A DNA stretch of 64,000 nucleotides from Acridotheres tristis (Eukaryota; Chordata; Aves; Passeriformes; Sturnidae). The notes below the pieces were generated by a model that did no database searches, was not told the DNA's origin, and saw only the letters and a list, made by a program, of their open reading frames with translations. Where the stretch lies: the NCBI GenBank assembly GCA_037013685.1, contig CM072894.1:6884841-6948840 (forward strand). Direction: 5' to 3'. The position numbers and the translations under genes are program-made. Positions 24,201-37,352 of this stretch are shown here, piece by piece; the stretch's first letter is position 1, and every line of letters begins with the position of its first letter.

Positions 24201-27200
24201 TGCTCTGTTCATTTTCAGAAGTGCTAGTCTCAGGGCAGAGCATTTTCACGTCATAAAATTAGAAAGCTATTCCAATTAAGTGATAAGCCAGTATTTTACT
24301 TCTTAGCTGTTTGGTTTTGTTTGTTTTTGGTTTTTTAAATGCATTTAAACACATTCTGTGTGTTTTATCCATCTTCACCAAGCACTGATATTCCTTTTAG
24401 TACACAGGGATTTTTAAAGGGTGGTTTCACTTAGGCAATAGATTCAAATGCATAGTTACTTTAATGAAATAAAATTGATTTCAAAATATTTCAGAACCTT
24501 AGCCCTGGAGAAGTCAGTTTCCCTATTCTGATTGTCACACAATGACAGATCCATTTCCTCAGTAGTTATCAAATGGTGCATCTGTGAACGGCCATGACCA
24601 AGTACCTGTGGGTGTGAAACCCTTATTTTTTACATCTTCTTACCCATTCTGGACGGAGCTACTCAGAGTGCTGCAGGGACTGAGGAGACACGAGGCAACA
24701 CCCATGAAAAGCAGTCAATCTGGTGCAGGGCTGGGAATTCTAAAACACAGCTATGCACAGAAACAAAACTCAGAACGGGGAGGGGAGGAATATGCTGATA
24801 ATAAAATGGGTTATGCATGTCCTTTTTCACAGTTCCTGGCTGTGGGAGGTGCCAGACTATTCTGAGAGGACAGTTTAGGGACAGAGATGATATACAGGGC
24901 GTGTGGGAGAGCTACAAGATGCCAACTTCTCCCACCCTTTCTTGGCTTCTGTGACAAGTTGGTCACTTCTTGCAGATCCAAGTCATGCAGAAAGAGAAAA
25001 GTATATTTATTTAGGCAGAGATCCATGACTTAAAATGTTCCGTTTTTTCTGTGTATTCAGGGAAACCTCATTACTTCATTTTGATCAAATGGCCCCACTG
25101 CTCTGACCTCTCCACACCTGTTATGACTCAGCTGACTTAGAATACCAAAACCATTAAAATTTTACAAGTATTTTATGTCCTATATGACTGTTTGAGTTGT
25201 TAAATGTGCTGTGGAACTTTGATAAAGTTTGGATGGCAAAAGAGTTTCTGTGAAATAAAATACTAAGGAATCTGATATATCCTAATGGGAAATTGTAGGT
25301 CTAACATTCATGGTTATGTGGTTGTACAAGCTTATTCTGTGCTTTGCTTTGCCTCTTGCAACTCATCCTTCTGACAAACAGATCAATATTGAACAAGAAA
25401 GTCAAGGTATGACTAAGCTTGCACACCCTATGGTTTGTCCATTTGAAAAGATGTTTTCTGCTATTGAATTTTCCTATCTATCACATTTTTTAATCTTCCT
25501 ATTTCTTCCAGATAGCTGGTTCTCATAAATTATGCAATGAGTGTATTACTCAAAATAAGGACAAGTGATATCCTCCAAAGGATTAATTTGAGTCTTCAAC
25601 TAGGTCATTCCTGTTTGAGGCCACATAGACCATTATTTTTAACATGGCCCAGAAAAAAAACCATGCTACAGAATGTCTAGGGAAATGAAGAAGTTCTTGA
25701 GAATCTGGCTAACACGTTTTGTACTGGAAAAGTTACAGAAACCATTGAGGAGGAGGCTATACTAGAAAAAAAAAAAGACACAAAAAAATCTAACAGCTGA
25801 AATGAAGGATTCAGTTCTCAGAAACCAATGGGTAGTAAGTATTCAATTCTCTTCCGCATATTTCAGTATAAAATCAATCTCTCTATGGGAAGGTAGAAGA
25901 GGAAGAGAAGAGGAATGAAAGGAAGTATTCTATCTACAGCTGTCAGAAAGAAATACATTAATTCATTTTACATCAGCCTTCCAAAGTTGGAGGTAAAAAG
26001 AAAAGGGTAATTTTAAAGTTCAGTTACTCTTTCTCCCATTTTTTATTTTAATAATCTAAAATGAACAGTAAGGCTTTAGAAGAAGTGCCATCTATATGGT
26101 TATCTGAGTACACCCATTTGAATTGGACCCTTGCTGTTCACAAATGCAGGTTTAGAAGTCTGAAAAAGCCCCACGGCTAATTCAAGTGTACTAAAAACCA
26201 GAGGAGAAACAACATATGCACAACTCAAAGCTGAACATAATCCAAATAATTTAGGTACCATTTTTTACAAATGTCTTCTGTTGCCCTTTCAGTTTTGACT
26301 TCTGTGGAAGGATATTCTGTTCTGCCAGTAAACTTTGCAGCTTTAATGCAAATTTTAAAAGCTTTAACTCATCCCTAGCTTTTCTTAGTAGCAGATGCAG
26401 CCCAGCGTGTTTAACAGCAGGAACCTTGGCCTGGGGAGCCATGAGCTCTGCTCAGTGAGTGCTTCCAGCACAGCTTTACTCTGTTCCCCTGTGCTGACCC
26501 AACAACCTAGCAAACATTTCATTATGTAGGCTCTGTGGGACACGTGGGATACAGAACAGAGAGCATGAAAGGGTAGGAACACTTCACTATTATTTTCTTA
26601 TTATTTTGCATTTGCAGAATGTTTGGCAAATGATGGTACACAAAGTTGCAAGGCAGATGCTATAAATTGGGTCAGTATGATATATATGTCTGCCAAAGAG
26701 CTGTTGAAGTACATTTTCCAGCAAAAATAACAAGAGAGAAGTAAAGACATCATGAAGTAATTATGTCATTTGGAAAGAAAATATAGCAGGGATTTTTAAA
26801 GCATACATGGAAAGGGAAGAACAAATTGAATACACACAAGACTTGAAAACTTAATGGAAAAGGAGCAACTGATAACACAAAAACAAAGCCATTATCTTAC
26901 CCTCAATTCAGTCTGAAACCCAAATGATATGTAGGGTCACTAATGAAAGGAAAGGTGGAAACTGCTTCCTCTAGCTTGGATACCATCTTTAATTTCTGCT
27001 CACGGAGCAAGAGGGTTTGTAATGCCAAACATTTTACAAACTAGGGATTAGTTGGGACAGTGGAGCATTGAAGAGAAAGCTAGTAGATTCAGCTACAACC
27101 ACTTGTCTCAAATAGAGTTGTGCAGGCTTCAGTCTTGCCTAACCCCAGTGCAGGGGGCTACACAAGCATCCTCACTGCATGGTACAGTCCCTCAGGCAGA

Positions 27201-30200
27201 GCTGGTTGGTGTCATTTCCCAACCACACAAGGAAAGGGGTACGCTAGAAACACATCCATCAGAAAAAGCAGAAATGAAGCTGAATACATGAGATAACATT
27301 TTTTTGGAGGTGAAACCATGCACACAAGAGTAAGGGACAAATGGTCAATGACAAAGGATAGATGGAAAAAGCTGAGAAAGGAGACTCCATTGTGAATCTT
27401 GGGGGAACTTCCCTGTTCTGAGTGCCAGGAGACAGCAACATGGGGAAATACAGCAAGAACCAAGGCCACTTGATAATGGGTTGGACTGAAAGACTATGGT
27501 TGTGACTAAGTCAGTCCTAAGTGACTAATTAAGTCCTTTCCATCTCCAATGTCTCCAATAAAACCTCTGCCCTAAAATAAAAAATAAGTATCTGGGGATG
27601 AGCCAAAACAGAAAGGGATGTTTCCTCTAGAAAAGACCCAAGGGCCTTGAGGGCAATCCAAGTCAAATGATTTCGGTTTGGAAGGAATTAATAGTGTTAT
27701 GGGCTGTGGAGGCAATCAAAATCCCATAAAGGAAACTAGTAAATGCCTATTTACCCTAAAATTAAGAGGTGATACCTCGCTGTGTGATGTGGAAAGACGT
27801 CTGAGGCATGTGTTTAAAGACTCCTGTATCTTTGTGAATGCAATGCTTTGTTATCAGGCCCCATGCTGCAAGTCGTTAAGGAAGCTTTAAAATTTATTTT
27901 TTTTTTAAGAAAGTGGCTGATGATTTTAAGGATTTGCTAGCAGGTTTGTGTTGGAGTTCCCAAAGGTATTTTTTAACATGCAAAATATGCCATGCTAATC
28001 TCTATAGGCCCCTCTGGCTTGTTACTTCCTAGTGAGGATAGCGTTGGAGCTGACTGAAGTTTTCAGTATCAGATTATATGTTTATAAGATCATATTAATC
28101 TTATTTATAAGATTATATCTTCCACAAAACGAAAATATGTCCTATTTGCTTTTGCACTTTATTTGCATTCCTATTTGCTTTATGCAAATACTTATGAGAG
28201 TTTTATTGTCCACTGTCTACAACATGCCACTTTTCATGCTATTCCTTTTTTGGTCTGGAAAACTTTTTTAGGGTTTTCTTTTTTTTTTTTTCTTATTTTG
28301 TTTTTAATACTATACTCTGCAATGCTGCAGCACTCACAGCAATCTTCCACATTTAACCATTTTATAGGACTGTTTAAAGGCTTGAGTTATGCTTAGAACT
28401 TGCAAAGTCACAGGTTATCAGTGTCAAATGATCTAGTTTCGTGCATTCATAGGGCCACATTCTGTTCAGGATCTTTCCAATTCTTTTAAGCTATATAGTA
28501 CTTTGAAAGGCAGAACTTCTTATAACATGTGCTCTTCTTTCTTGAGCTTTGTTTTGAATATCCCCATGGTATTTTGTGGGGCAAATCTGAGCAAAAGTAG
28601 AAAGGAAACCTCAGAATACCCAGGAAACAGGAAAAATGTGACAGAAAGGTTTCAAAGATTATCAGAGCTCCCTGAAGTTGAAAAGAAGGAAGCAGGAGTT
28701 TGGAAGTAAAGGATAGTTGTACTTTTGCCATAAGCTTGGCCCCTAGCTCTCTTTTGTGCATATGCAGATGCATATGCGTGATGAGAAATTATTTTCCTCA
28801 GGACTTGCATCCTTTTCATTTATTATATCCCAGCAGCATGATGTGATGTGCCAAGATCTCAGCTGGATTTGGCCCAGTATTCCAAAATTAGGCAAGTAAA
28901 TGGATGCAAGTCAAGTTAAAACTTTTCATTGAATTCAAGAGTCCATTAAGTTATGCCATAGCTATTCCCTCAGTTCATGTTGCCTGGCTTTCAGCAGTTA
29001 CTGAAATGAAATCCAGTGTGGCACTGCAGACCTGGGCTCTGCTCCCACACATCAATTCTCTGCTCTTATTCACACTTCCGACCTCCAAGGGGGCTTTTCT
29101 TGCTGAACTCTCCCCTGTTTCACACCAAAAACACCCTTTTGGCTCAGTGGGCCCAATAAAGCACTAAAAATATTATTGCACTCTTTTTGTTTTACATCTG
29201 TGGTAGGTTTGCATAGATGGTAAAATAAAGAGTTTTCTAGTAGCTCTGCTGAAAAAAAGAGCAAGTGCCTGTCAGAGCAAACATGCATCCTGAAGCAGCT
29301 CTGAAGTTACATGGAAGCAAGTTCTATACTATCCAAGGCACAAATAATGGCATTCACTTTCTCTTCCTAGTCTGCGTGGGTAAGAAAAACTGGCATGAAT
29401 TATGTGGCTACAAATGAGCAAATTCTTTGAATTTCATCTGGTTTAAATAACTAAAAGTTTTTCTCTCATCTTGAAACTATCTTACGAACCTATTTATAAA
29501 CTTTCCTCCCACTATGGGGATTTGAAATGATGCTTCCTATTACCCAGCAGGGAGGCTTAGTGTCAGGCCTTGAGTTTTGGGAGTGGTTTGGGAGTTTCTT
29601 TCTTCTTTCTTTTGATGCTGTTCTTGCATTTATAAATAAAGATTTCATAAGAGAAAGGACAAGAATTTAACAGGACTCAATTCCTAAATGCACAATGTAG
29701 CCCACCCATGAATTCAGTTATCTTCAGTCCATCTTAATGACTTCTTCACTACAGGAGACAGGAGAAACAGGGTATGAGGAGTTCATCCCAGAACAGCATG
29801 CACCAGACCAGCTAGACTGTGCTACCACGTCTTGAATACTTGACTCCCTGTATCAGAGACTGTAAGTTATAAATAGCCATAAAAGTAATTTTTCCATAAG
29901 CAGAATTATTTGCTTACTCATGTCTGCTAGCTGTCCAAAAGTGACAGGAAGGAAGGCAACTTTAATAATAACAAGAACCAAGTACAGTTAGATCAATCTT
30001 CCAGACAATATATATCTGGCATTCATGCAATGCAGAACAATAAAAAAAATAATAATAAAAGCAAAAGTGATGTACTTTGTTCTGAATACAGAAGGGAAGA
30101 ATGGATTTTCCACACCATTTCTAAAATGGGCAGATAGGCTTTGACTGTGCTGAGCTGAAGGAATGTGGGCCACAAGCCTCTGTTTCAGGATGTAATTTCA

Positions 30201-30852
30201 GAATAACCAGGAACTCCAGGGTTCCCAGGTAGAAAATCTTTATTCCTAATAAAACTTCTAAATTGGGTTATAATTGTGCCAGGCTTTATTAGTGCATATG
30301 TACCCTTCTATTGTATACAGGATCAGTGATTAAAAGAAACTGACCTTGTCCTTCCTTTAAAGAAAGAATATTAAATTAAGGCTGTAATAGGAAAAATATG
30401 CAAAATATTTGGGTTTAGACTCTATGCAGTTCCCCCAAGTCAAGCTAAAACAAAGAAATGAGTGATGCTAACACTTCTTTTGATTGCATAATTTCTATTT
30501 TCTCTCTACCATTTATAACATATCTAGCTCTTGTGATTGTTTAGAAGATGTGGTTTCGAGCTGCATTTATTGTTTGGATTTACATAATGGATCTGACCCA
30601 GTGCTATGAGGATTTGCAGATCCTGTTTTGAGTAGATACCTGCTGAGGCAGCAGCACTTCATCTTTCTGTTTACTGCAGTGGTCTTTGAGCCAGGCTTTG
30701 GACATCATTTGTAACTCTACTTCCTGTCCCTAGGCTTTTTCTTCTCATAAGAGTAAGTAGTTTCCAGAAAGGAGAAAGGCTGATAGGTTTAGTCCTAGGT
30801 TCAGTCAACAGAAACTTTTTACACTCTTTTTATATCATTAAAAAATTGTCTT

Positions 30853-31031
30853 ATGTTCAGCTCTGCCCTGTTTCTTTATGTCGTCCTCATCACCACACAA
30901 AATTGCTGCAGTACAGGAACACACATTGTGGAAGCCCAAGGTAATAAATTCTTTTTTGTGGCACTCCCTCACACCTCTGCTTTGGTGCCAGTACCTGCAG
31001 CTGGTTTTGCTTTCTGTGTTGATCTCAAGTG
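30853..31031 (+). CDS. Small ORF with signal-peptide-like start (doubtful)
   Basis: An ATG at 30853 opens a 60-codon frame. Its first residues, MFSSALFLYVVLITT, form a short hydrophobic run as in a secretory signal peptide. A possible donor (cccaag/gtaata) falls after codon 29, so the open part could be a first coding exon. Another donor-like cacag/gtgagg follows at about 31140 in a different open frame. No promoter, CpG island or matching downstream exon is visible. The residues do not identify a family. Hydrophobic short frames are common in T-rich DNA, so chance is the likeliest explanation. Confidence 0.1.
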
Positions 31032-31302
31032 CTGAATGTTCCCTGGAAGACACACATTTTTCTCATTCTCATTCCCTTCCTCGTTTGATGTCAATAACTA
31101 TTGGAGAAGGAATCCCAAATTCCTCAGAAATTAAGACACAGGTGAGGAATTAATTTCACACAAGTTGTGGATTAAAGATTTCAAGCATTTCAACTGCATG
31201 GCCGGGAAACATGTAAAGTTAGCTACAGAGATTGAAATATGTCTCAGAATTCATATAGATAAATGAAAGGAAGTTTTAACACAGTGAAAATATTGAAAAT
31301 AT

Positions 31303-31547
31303 TGTGTGAGAAGAAGCTCTATGCTGTACCACAATATGTTTTCTTCTGTGAAACTGTGAGTACAGTTCCCTGAAACCAAGAGCACACTTTGGAAGGGAGT
31401 CTTTTTCACCACTGGATGCAGAAATGTTTAATTACTTGGAAATCTATCCACTTAACTCCAAAAAACTAGCAATAGTAGTATCAATTTTTCCACAAGGAAA
31501 ACCTAATTTGCCTTTCCAAAAAAAGCCATAGTCCCTTAAAAAATTGA
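31303..31547 (+). repeat. Dispersed repeat of unknown family, copy A
   Basis: This segment aligns along about 240 bases with 37353-37587, in the same orientation, with roughly 70% identity by eye. Shared blocks include ctgtgaaactg, aatgtttaatt/aagtgtttaatt, ccacaaggaaaacct, ccctttccaaaa and catagtccctt. Homology fades on both sides at corresponding points. I do not recognise the family. It could be an ancient LTR, a DNA-transposon remnant or an unclassified avian repeat. Confidence 0.75.
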
Positions 31548-34500
31548 CAGTGCTTGAGCTGACAGCAGAAATGGCTCCAGCTGGAGGCAGTGTGGTGGTG
31601 AGCTGCCTTCCCAGGTGTGCATCCCTGCCGCTGGAAGGAGGTGAGTTCCAAGCTTTCAGTGCTCTGGTCATGCTGTTGTTTTTGTTCATGACCCTCTAAA
31701 TTTTAGCTCTGTTGTTTCTACCTAGTGCAAGGGTTGCTGACAGCCCACAGATGAATCGGATCCTCTTGTTTCCTTGTCCTGAGTAAGAGGAAATAAGGTA
31801 GTACAGGGGAGACTGGTAGTATGGGGTACCCACAGCACCCCGTGGTGCTGGAGCAAAGGGCTGGCTCCTGCACTCCTCTCAAGGCCGTGGCCAAATTTCT
31901 TCTATCTGCATGGCTTTCCATCAAAGGTACAGGAGCCATCTTCCCTGAAATTGGGTGACAGTGTTTTTGCTTGTTTGTATGGAGTAAAATGAGGAAGAGA
32001 CCTGGAAATGAGTAGATGCAGCATTATCTCCCTCTGCCTGGAATCTCTTGGCATCCACGAGTGGTGCATAGAAATTGTGTGCAAAAATTCAGATATGTGA
32101 AGTGAGTATACTCCTGTTATTGGAGATGGAATAGCAGTTCAGGGAGGAAGGGGGAGTGCTGGCATGCTTGGAGGCTTGCTCCATTTCTGAATCAGTGTTT
32201 GCAGAAATCACACTGCTAGCCAGCAGTGTGGTGTCTCTTCCAGCAGTGTTTTCAAGGGTAATGCAAAACCCATCACAGCCTCGTGCCATTGCAGAGTACA
32301 ACTTGGCAACCTGCAGCATCAATGGGAGCTCCCAGCCTGTTACCAGGGACCAATATCCAAAAATACACTGAAGGCCTAAATATTCCTACACATGCTGCAT
32401 ACCATTCAATACTTATAGTTCCAGCCTCCAAATGTGGCATTTGGGAGGAAGCTACTGGGTTCATTTTCTCAAGACAGGAAAAACGTATTTCCAAACAGGT
32501 TTTAGCCCAGCTTGTTCAGTCTGCCACGAATAGGTTCCCAGAAAAACTGCATCATGACATCTCCTGCTGGCCTCAAAGCAAAAGCCATGCACTCATAATG
32601 TTCCTTGCCTTGGAAGGAATCAGTATAGGAAGAGGACAGGTGCAGGACAAACTGCATAGCAGAATTTTGCTTTTGCTTTCTTTAACAATACCCACAATGG
32701 TGGCAAGGAGGGAAAAAACAGATCAGTCCTAACAACTTTTTGATATTTGGCTCAGATTGTCGGCATGAAGAAAGGAAAACTACTTTCCAAAGTATGTATA
32801 CTGAAATTCTTCTGAGCCCTCATTAGTGGGATATGCAGAAGCCCTCACAAATGTATTAATTGCAGACACTGAAGAACTAGTAAATTATCTTTCCTTGAAA
32901 CTAATAACAAACTAGAACAAGAGAAGGTTTTTCATAAGCATTTGATTAAAATGGAAAAAGGTCATTACTAGTTAATCAGATTTAGTAGTGGGCTTTGCCT
33001 CACATGCCTCAGACACAAGTGAAGTCACCTGGCTTTGGGGCATGGTGGGGTTGGGGTTCAGGTACCTTGCTGCTCTGCTTGAAATATGGATATTCATTCT
33101 GTGTTCTGACACTGCTGTATGATAGAAAAGGTGTGGATGACTCATTTCCTGAAGAGGTTCAAGGCCCTGGAGAAACATTCTGGAATCTTGATCTTGGAGG
33201 AAATAGTTTATTCTGTTTTCAGTTGAAGTACACCAGAACAGGAGTCTTTGAGAAACAGTGAAAAGGTGGTGATGTATTACTGTGGTGAAACAGCCTGAAG
33301 TCGTCTCCCATACTTCTTGCACAGGAATTCATAATGGAAGGAATTCATCATTGTTAGTCACTACATAAAGGGGTGCTTTGATATTTTTGTTTGTACTGCT
33401 TTATGAAAACATACCTCTGCTTTTATTGTTTCCTAAATAACATGAAATATATCCAGTTAAGCATGTATGAATGATGTATACCTTCTTGTAATGTCTTCAA
33501 TTTAACTATAGCTTTTTAAGAAGCTAGGGAAATATCTTGGGCCCTGCAGCAGGAGAATTGAAGTTGTGCAAGAGAAGAAAAGGCCAAGCCAGCGACTCCA
33601 CAGGTTTTTGTAGAGCCAAGAACAATAATTGGTCTATTTTAAAAAGAAATAATGCACCTGTAAAGATGTTCTGTTTGGCAAGATCATTAATATTTCAGTG
33701 AGGTTACAAAATGTCCCATCAGCTTGCTTGCCCATGTTCAGGGGTCTCTATACAATGTTCCATCGAGTGCATTACTTCACACTCTAGTCTAGGCACATCA
33801 CTGACACTTTTAAGCCTCTTGATCATTGATTTACTCTACAATATTTTGTCTTAACACAAAAGGAAATAGAAAAATATTGAGGAAGTTGTTGAAGTAGTCT
33901 GTGATTTATACTATGTCCTTTCTTGGTTATTGCCCTGTACATAACCATTGTTAGAGCAGAAATTAAGAAAAAGCATGCACTTTCCAGTAATTAATTTAAT
34001 AGTTATATATAATTGTGCTGCTTGTAAGGTGTCATTTATACAGGATATTATTCAGTCTCTACTACCAAGACTATAATCTCTTCAAATCTGTCAACCTATA
34101 GTAAGAGGCTATAGGTGGACAGGAAAGGACATTCAGAGACAAAACTGCAGAGGAAACAGCACTGTCAATTCAATAAATATCAATCACTTTTCCAAGCCAG
34201 TGCTAACGTGTTACCCATTAGCACAGCATTAAGGGAAGCAGTGCAGTTAGAGTGGCTGAGAAACAATCCCAAGTCTGTTCCAGTGTCTTCCTAATGACTA
34301 GAGGGCTGAGGATGTATAAGGTGTTCTCAAAGCCTGATTCCTGTAGAAGGGAAACCGCCTTGGCAAAAATAGGATCTCTGCAAGAGAGCTGCAGGCTGCT
34401 TCCTTGGGAAGCTCCCTAGGCTCCACCAAGAGAGTGGAGCCAAGGATAAAGGCTGGAGGAACATGCTCATCCTCTGCATTACTGCAGGTGTTTGGAGTGG

Positions 34501-34922
34501 CACCATAATCCCCTTGCATGGGTTGGAACGCAGCCCAGGTTTTGAACTGTCTACATTACATTACAGTTGTGAGATAATCAGGTGGACAAGATAACATTTT
34601 CACATTGCTCCTTTCCCCACACCCTGACTAGTGAGGTCCACGTGGAGTCTGTGTGCTGGGCACACCTCACAAAAGAGAGCTGGGAAGAGATCCGAGTTGC
34701 AGTTAACTAAAATTGGTCAATATGGATGAATCTGGTGCTGCTTGTGTCTGTCACAGACCTATAGGTGGGGTTTTTCAAAAGAAAAATGCAGGTGGTTGAT
34801 GTCTTTGGTCTAAGGGGGAAAAGTCTCTTATTCCCACAGAATACTGGTATCTATTATCTTTCTTCCCTTGAACTGTTTCTGATGCAACAGTAGTTATGTG
34901 CTTAGGTCAATGCCATGTTTGT
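31548..34922. other. Unique non-coding sequence between repeats
   Basis: No gene is supported. The 32150-32730 part has overlapping open frames on both strands, the longest at 32283-32732 plus with 149 codons. None shows a known motif, and the patch is merely poor in stop codons. I found no retroviral gag or pol motif, although the flanking repeat copies made me look for one. Confidence 0.55.
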
Positions 34923-35020
34923 TCCTTTTCCTTTTCCTTTTCCTTTTCCTTTTCCTTTTCCATTTCCGTTTCCATTTCCGTTTCCATTTCCGTTTCCTTT
35001 TCCTTTTTTTTTCCTTTTCC
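34923..35020. repeat. (TTTTCC)n hexanucleotide array with 12-bp higher-order units
   Basis: The array starts as pure ttttcc units. It changes in the middle to a 12-base alternation, catttccgtttc, present about three times, then returns to ttttcc and a T run. The mixed unit shows that a mutated pair of hexamers was itself amplified. The tract is a perfect pyrimidine run on this strand apart from a few A and G. It ends in ccttttcccacag, which by chance looks like a splice acceptor. Confidence 0.95.
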
Positions 35021-35880
35021 CACAGGGTAGATTGTAGTTTTTGTATATACAAGAAATACCCAGATCAAGACTTCAAGAAAATCTAAATCACTACATTTTC
35101 ACATCTCACTTTGCTCAACACATTTTGTAAGTGTAGCTATCAAATTAGGCATAAAACTCTTCAAGTTAATATTCTATTTACTAGCAGAAAATTTTTATTA
35201 CTTCAAGCTGCATTTTTATAATTAGGCTAGTATAAAGCCCTCAGATATGAAAAAATCCCAAGGAATGAAAATTAGTGATATTTATCACTAAATAACTTGG
35301 TTTTAAATTGATATTTTAAGCCCAAGAAGTTTATGAGATATGACTGGAATCTATATAATATTGTTCTACAATAAACCATCAGACTTTATTTGCTTTTTTT
35401 ATACTTAGGACATGGTGTGTAAATAATCACTAATATAAGAGAAATTTACCCATCTAATCCTAAATTTAAACTTTCCCTGGATAATATTTAGAGTTAAACT
35501 GTGTATGAAATGTAACTAAACTGTCAGCTTTACAGCGTGCCATGTTTTTGAGAACACAGAGCAAAAAGTGTAAACATTTCAAAGAATGTCAATGGTTAGT
35601 TTTAATTTCACATATCATTTTTCATTCAGCAACTGAAAAAATAGTCATGTTCACTTTTTTATTGTTAGTATTGCTCAGGCTTTCTGAAAGAGTCAAATGA
35701 AAATGTTTTTTCATAATGCATAAGAATGTTCTGAGTTAATAGGTCAAAATATGTCAAAATATCTGCTCTGAAATATCAGTCAAAAACTGCTGACACAAAA
35801 TAAAATTTTTGGATTTTATGCATTATCAAGTTTATCTCAAAAGTAATTTTCACAAAGCCCTCGTTTTTTTTTTTTACAAA
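35021..35880. other. AT-rich non-coding sequence
   Basis: This strongly AT-rich segment has no open frame of note. If the candidate minus-strand exon at 35881-35952 is real, the part from 35880 down to about 35640 would be its 3' untranslated region. It contains a duplicated 10-mer, gtcaaaatat (35743-35762). Confidence 0.5.
35658..35663 (-). terminator. Possible polyadenylation signal AATAAA (minus strand)
   Basis: The plus strand reads tttatt, which is AATAAA on the minus strand. It lies about 218 bases beyond the stop codon of the candidate exon at 35881-35952. The hexamer is frequent by chance in AT-rich DNA, so it only has meaning if that exon is transcribed. Confidence 0.2.
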
Positions 35881-35952
35881 TTAGAAGCAGTTCTTTGGCA
35901 TGTCCTTGAACGCTTTGTTTCCTGCTGCCGAAGTACAGTCTGCCTTGTTCAC
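35881..35952 (-). CDS. Candidate last coding exon, unidentified
   Basis: I do not recognise a gene here. On the minus strand a very good acceptor (a T/C-rich run, then ctcattttag) is followed by 23 codons beginning GTG AAC AAG and a TAA stop at 35881-35883. The peptide ends AAGNKAFKDMPKNCF and is rich in Lys and Asn. A second frame through the same bases is also open for 37 codons (containing GRLYFGSRKQSVQ), so the frame is undecided. An AATAAA lies about 218 bases downstream. If genuine, the gene runs on the minus strand and its upstream exons lie at higher coordinates. I could not find a convincing partner exon within 28 kb. The acceptor is the best part of the evidence, and a 23-codon open stretch is expected often by chance. 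Confidence 0.2.
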   Translation of the reverse strand: MNKADCTSAAGNKAFKDMPKNCF

Positions 35953-37352
35953 CTAAAATGAGAAAAAAGTTAATTTATGCCAAATAATTGGCATGCATTG
36001 ACAAAGACTTCAACTAACTGGAAATAATTCAAAGATTTTTCTGCCACAAAGTAATTTTCAAAATAGTGAGTTTGTCACACATATTTGGACAGACAGTAAC
36101 ACTTTACTTGAATATGCATTCAAATGCATTTCAAAGCAGGGAAACTGGAGGTATTGTACATCCTTTTTTCAGGCATTTTGCATAATTTATGTTAAATTGA
36201 GTTAGAGAGTGGGCAGATCTGGATTACAGTCTGAATAGCTTGCAATCAAGATGAAAGGGGAGTTAAGTGTAACAGAATTTGCATTTTGGGTTTTGGAGGC
36301 TGTGAGTTCTACAGTTTGGAACTTAAATTCAGGCAATGCAAGTTGCTCTGAACAAATTTTATTTTATATTTTATTTACTTTAAGTAAGCCATCAGTGTTC
36401 CTCATGTGATTGCTATCTAACTCAAGGAATTTTTTTTTTTTTGCTGTAAACTTTATGGCACTCATACATCTGAAGGAAAAAAGAAATTTCATCAATTATC
36501 TTACCCAATTTCAAAAAAAAGGTGAAATTAATTGCAATGCTCAGGTGAGATAAAAATGAAGATTGAAAAGGTTTACTACTGCTTTGCAAAATATGGAAAA
36601 ATACTGAAAAAACAAGTCATTAAGGGATCTATTATAGAATTACAAACCCCTATTGAAACATCAGACCAGATTAGATCCTGCTGCAAGGATAAGATTTAGT
36701 TGCAAGCTTGTGGCTAAAGCGAAAAGTTGTGCTCATTCAGACAAGAAGTTTGGTAGCAGAGGTAGGTGACAGCAGAGCTGCACTTTTTTAGATGTCAAGA
36801 TTTTAATTTTTGACTCAATAAGAACAGTCTTTGGACTGCTCATTTTATGACTAACCATTTGGGAATTTATCATTCTCTTCTACCCTAGAGTGAGACAACT
36901 GATACTTGACTCAGACCTGGTGAAAAAAGTAAAAATCAGACTGAACTACAGAATATTTCAAAGTGGAATTCAAGCTTAAAAGAACCAGCTAAAAGATAAC
37001 GTTCATTTAGAGAGCAAGATAGGTAACAAGTTTAAGTGTGTGGCTAAGAAATGACCATGCCATCATATTTAAAGAAATGAAATGGCCTTTGTCCTTTATC
37101 TGTGCATGTCATATCCTACAGAAGGGAATCTTTATGCCTGAATGCTGTTTTTCCTCCCCCAAAAAAACACCCCAGCATGACATCCATTTAGCTGCATATG
37201 CAGAGAATTTCTCAGAAACCTGCACTCAGCCTACCAAGATGACTGGTGCTCTCCCCTGGAACAAAAGGGGTATAATTCTTGAACGACTGGCCAGGTTCTA
37301 ACATGGGTGAATGCTGAACATGGAGAGTTTATGGTCACAGAAGCCCAAGCAC
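35953..37352. other. AT-rich non-coding sequence
   Basis: No gene or element is recognised in these 1.4 kb. There is a T run at 36428-36441. Open frames near 37038-37301 carry no known motif. Confidence 0.55.

Larger units (their letters stand above)
20462..31302. other. Mostly unique non-coding sequence
   Basis: Apart from the CR1 3' end at 20.9 kb, the T15 run, the telomere-like patch near 21.2 kb and the small open frame at 30.9 kb, I see no gene or element in these 10.8 kb. The 21540-22200 part is less AT-rich than its surroundings. Its open frames and those at 23.8-24.1 kb overlap on both strands and show no motif. Poly-T tracts lie near 27897 and 28279. Confidence 0.55.

Noticed and set aside
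31565..31645. Plus-strand short exon ending at ggag/gtgagt with an ATG
   Set aside because: The acceptor is weak, and nothing upstream or downstream pairs with it.
32283..32732. 149-codon plus-strand open frame
   Set aside because: It has no recognisable motif or splice or promoter support, and other frames are open in the same patch. The length is near what chance gives for this many bases.
34898..35086. Plus-strand frame of Phe-Leu and Phe-His-Phe-Arg repeats
   Set aside because: It is produced entirely by the TTTTCC hexamer array.
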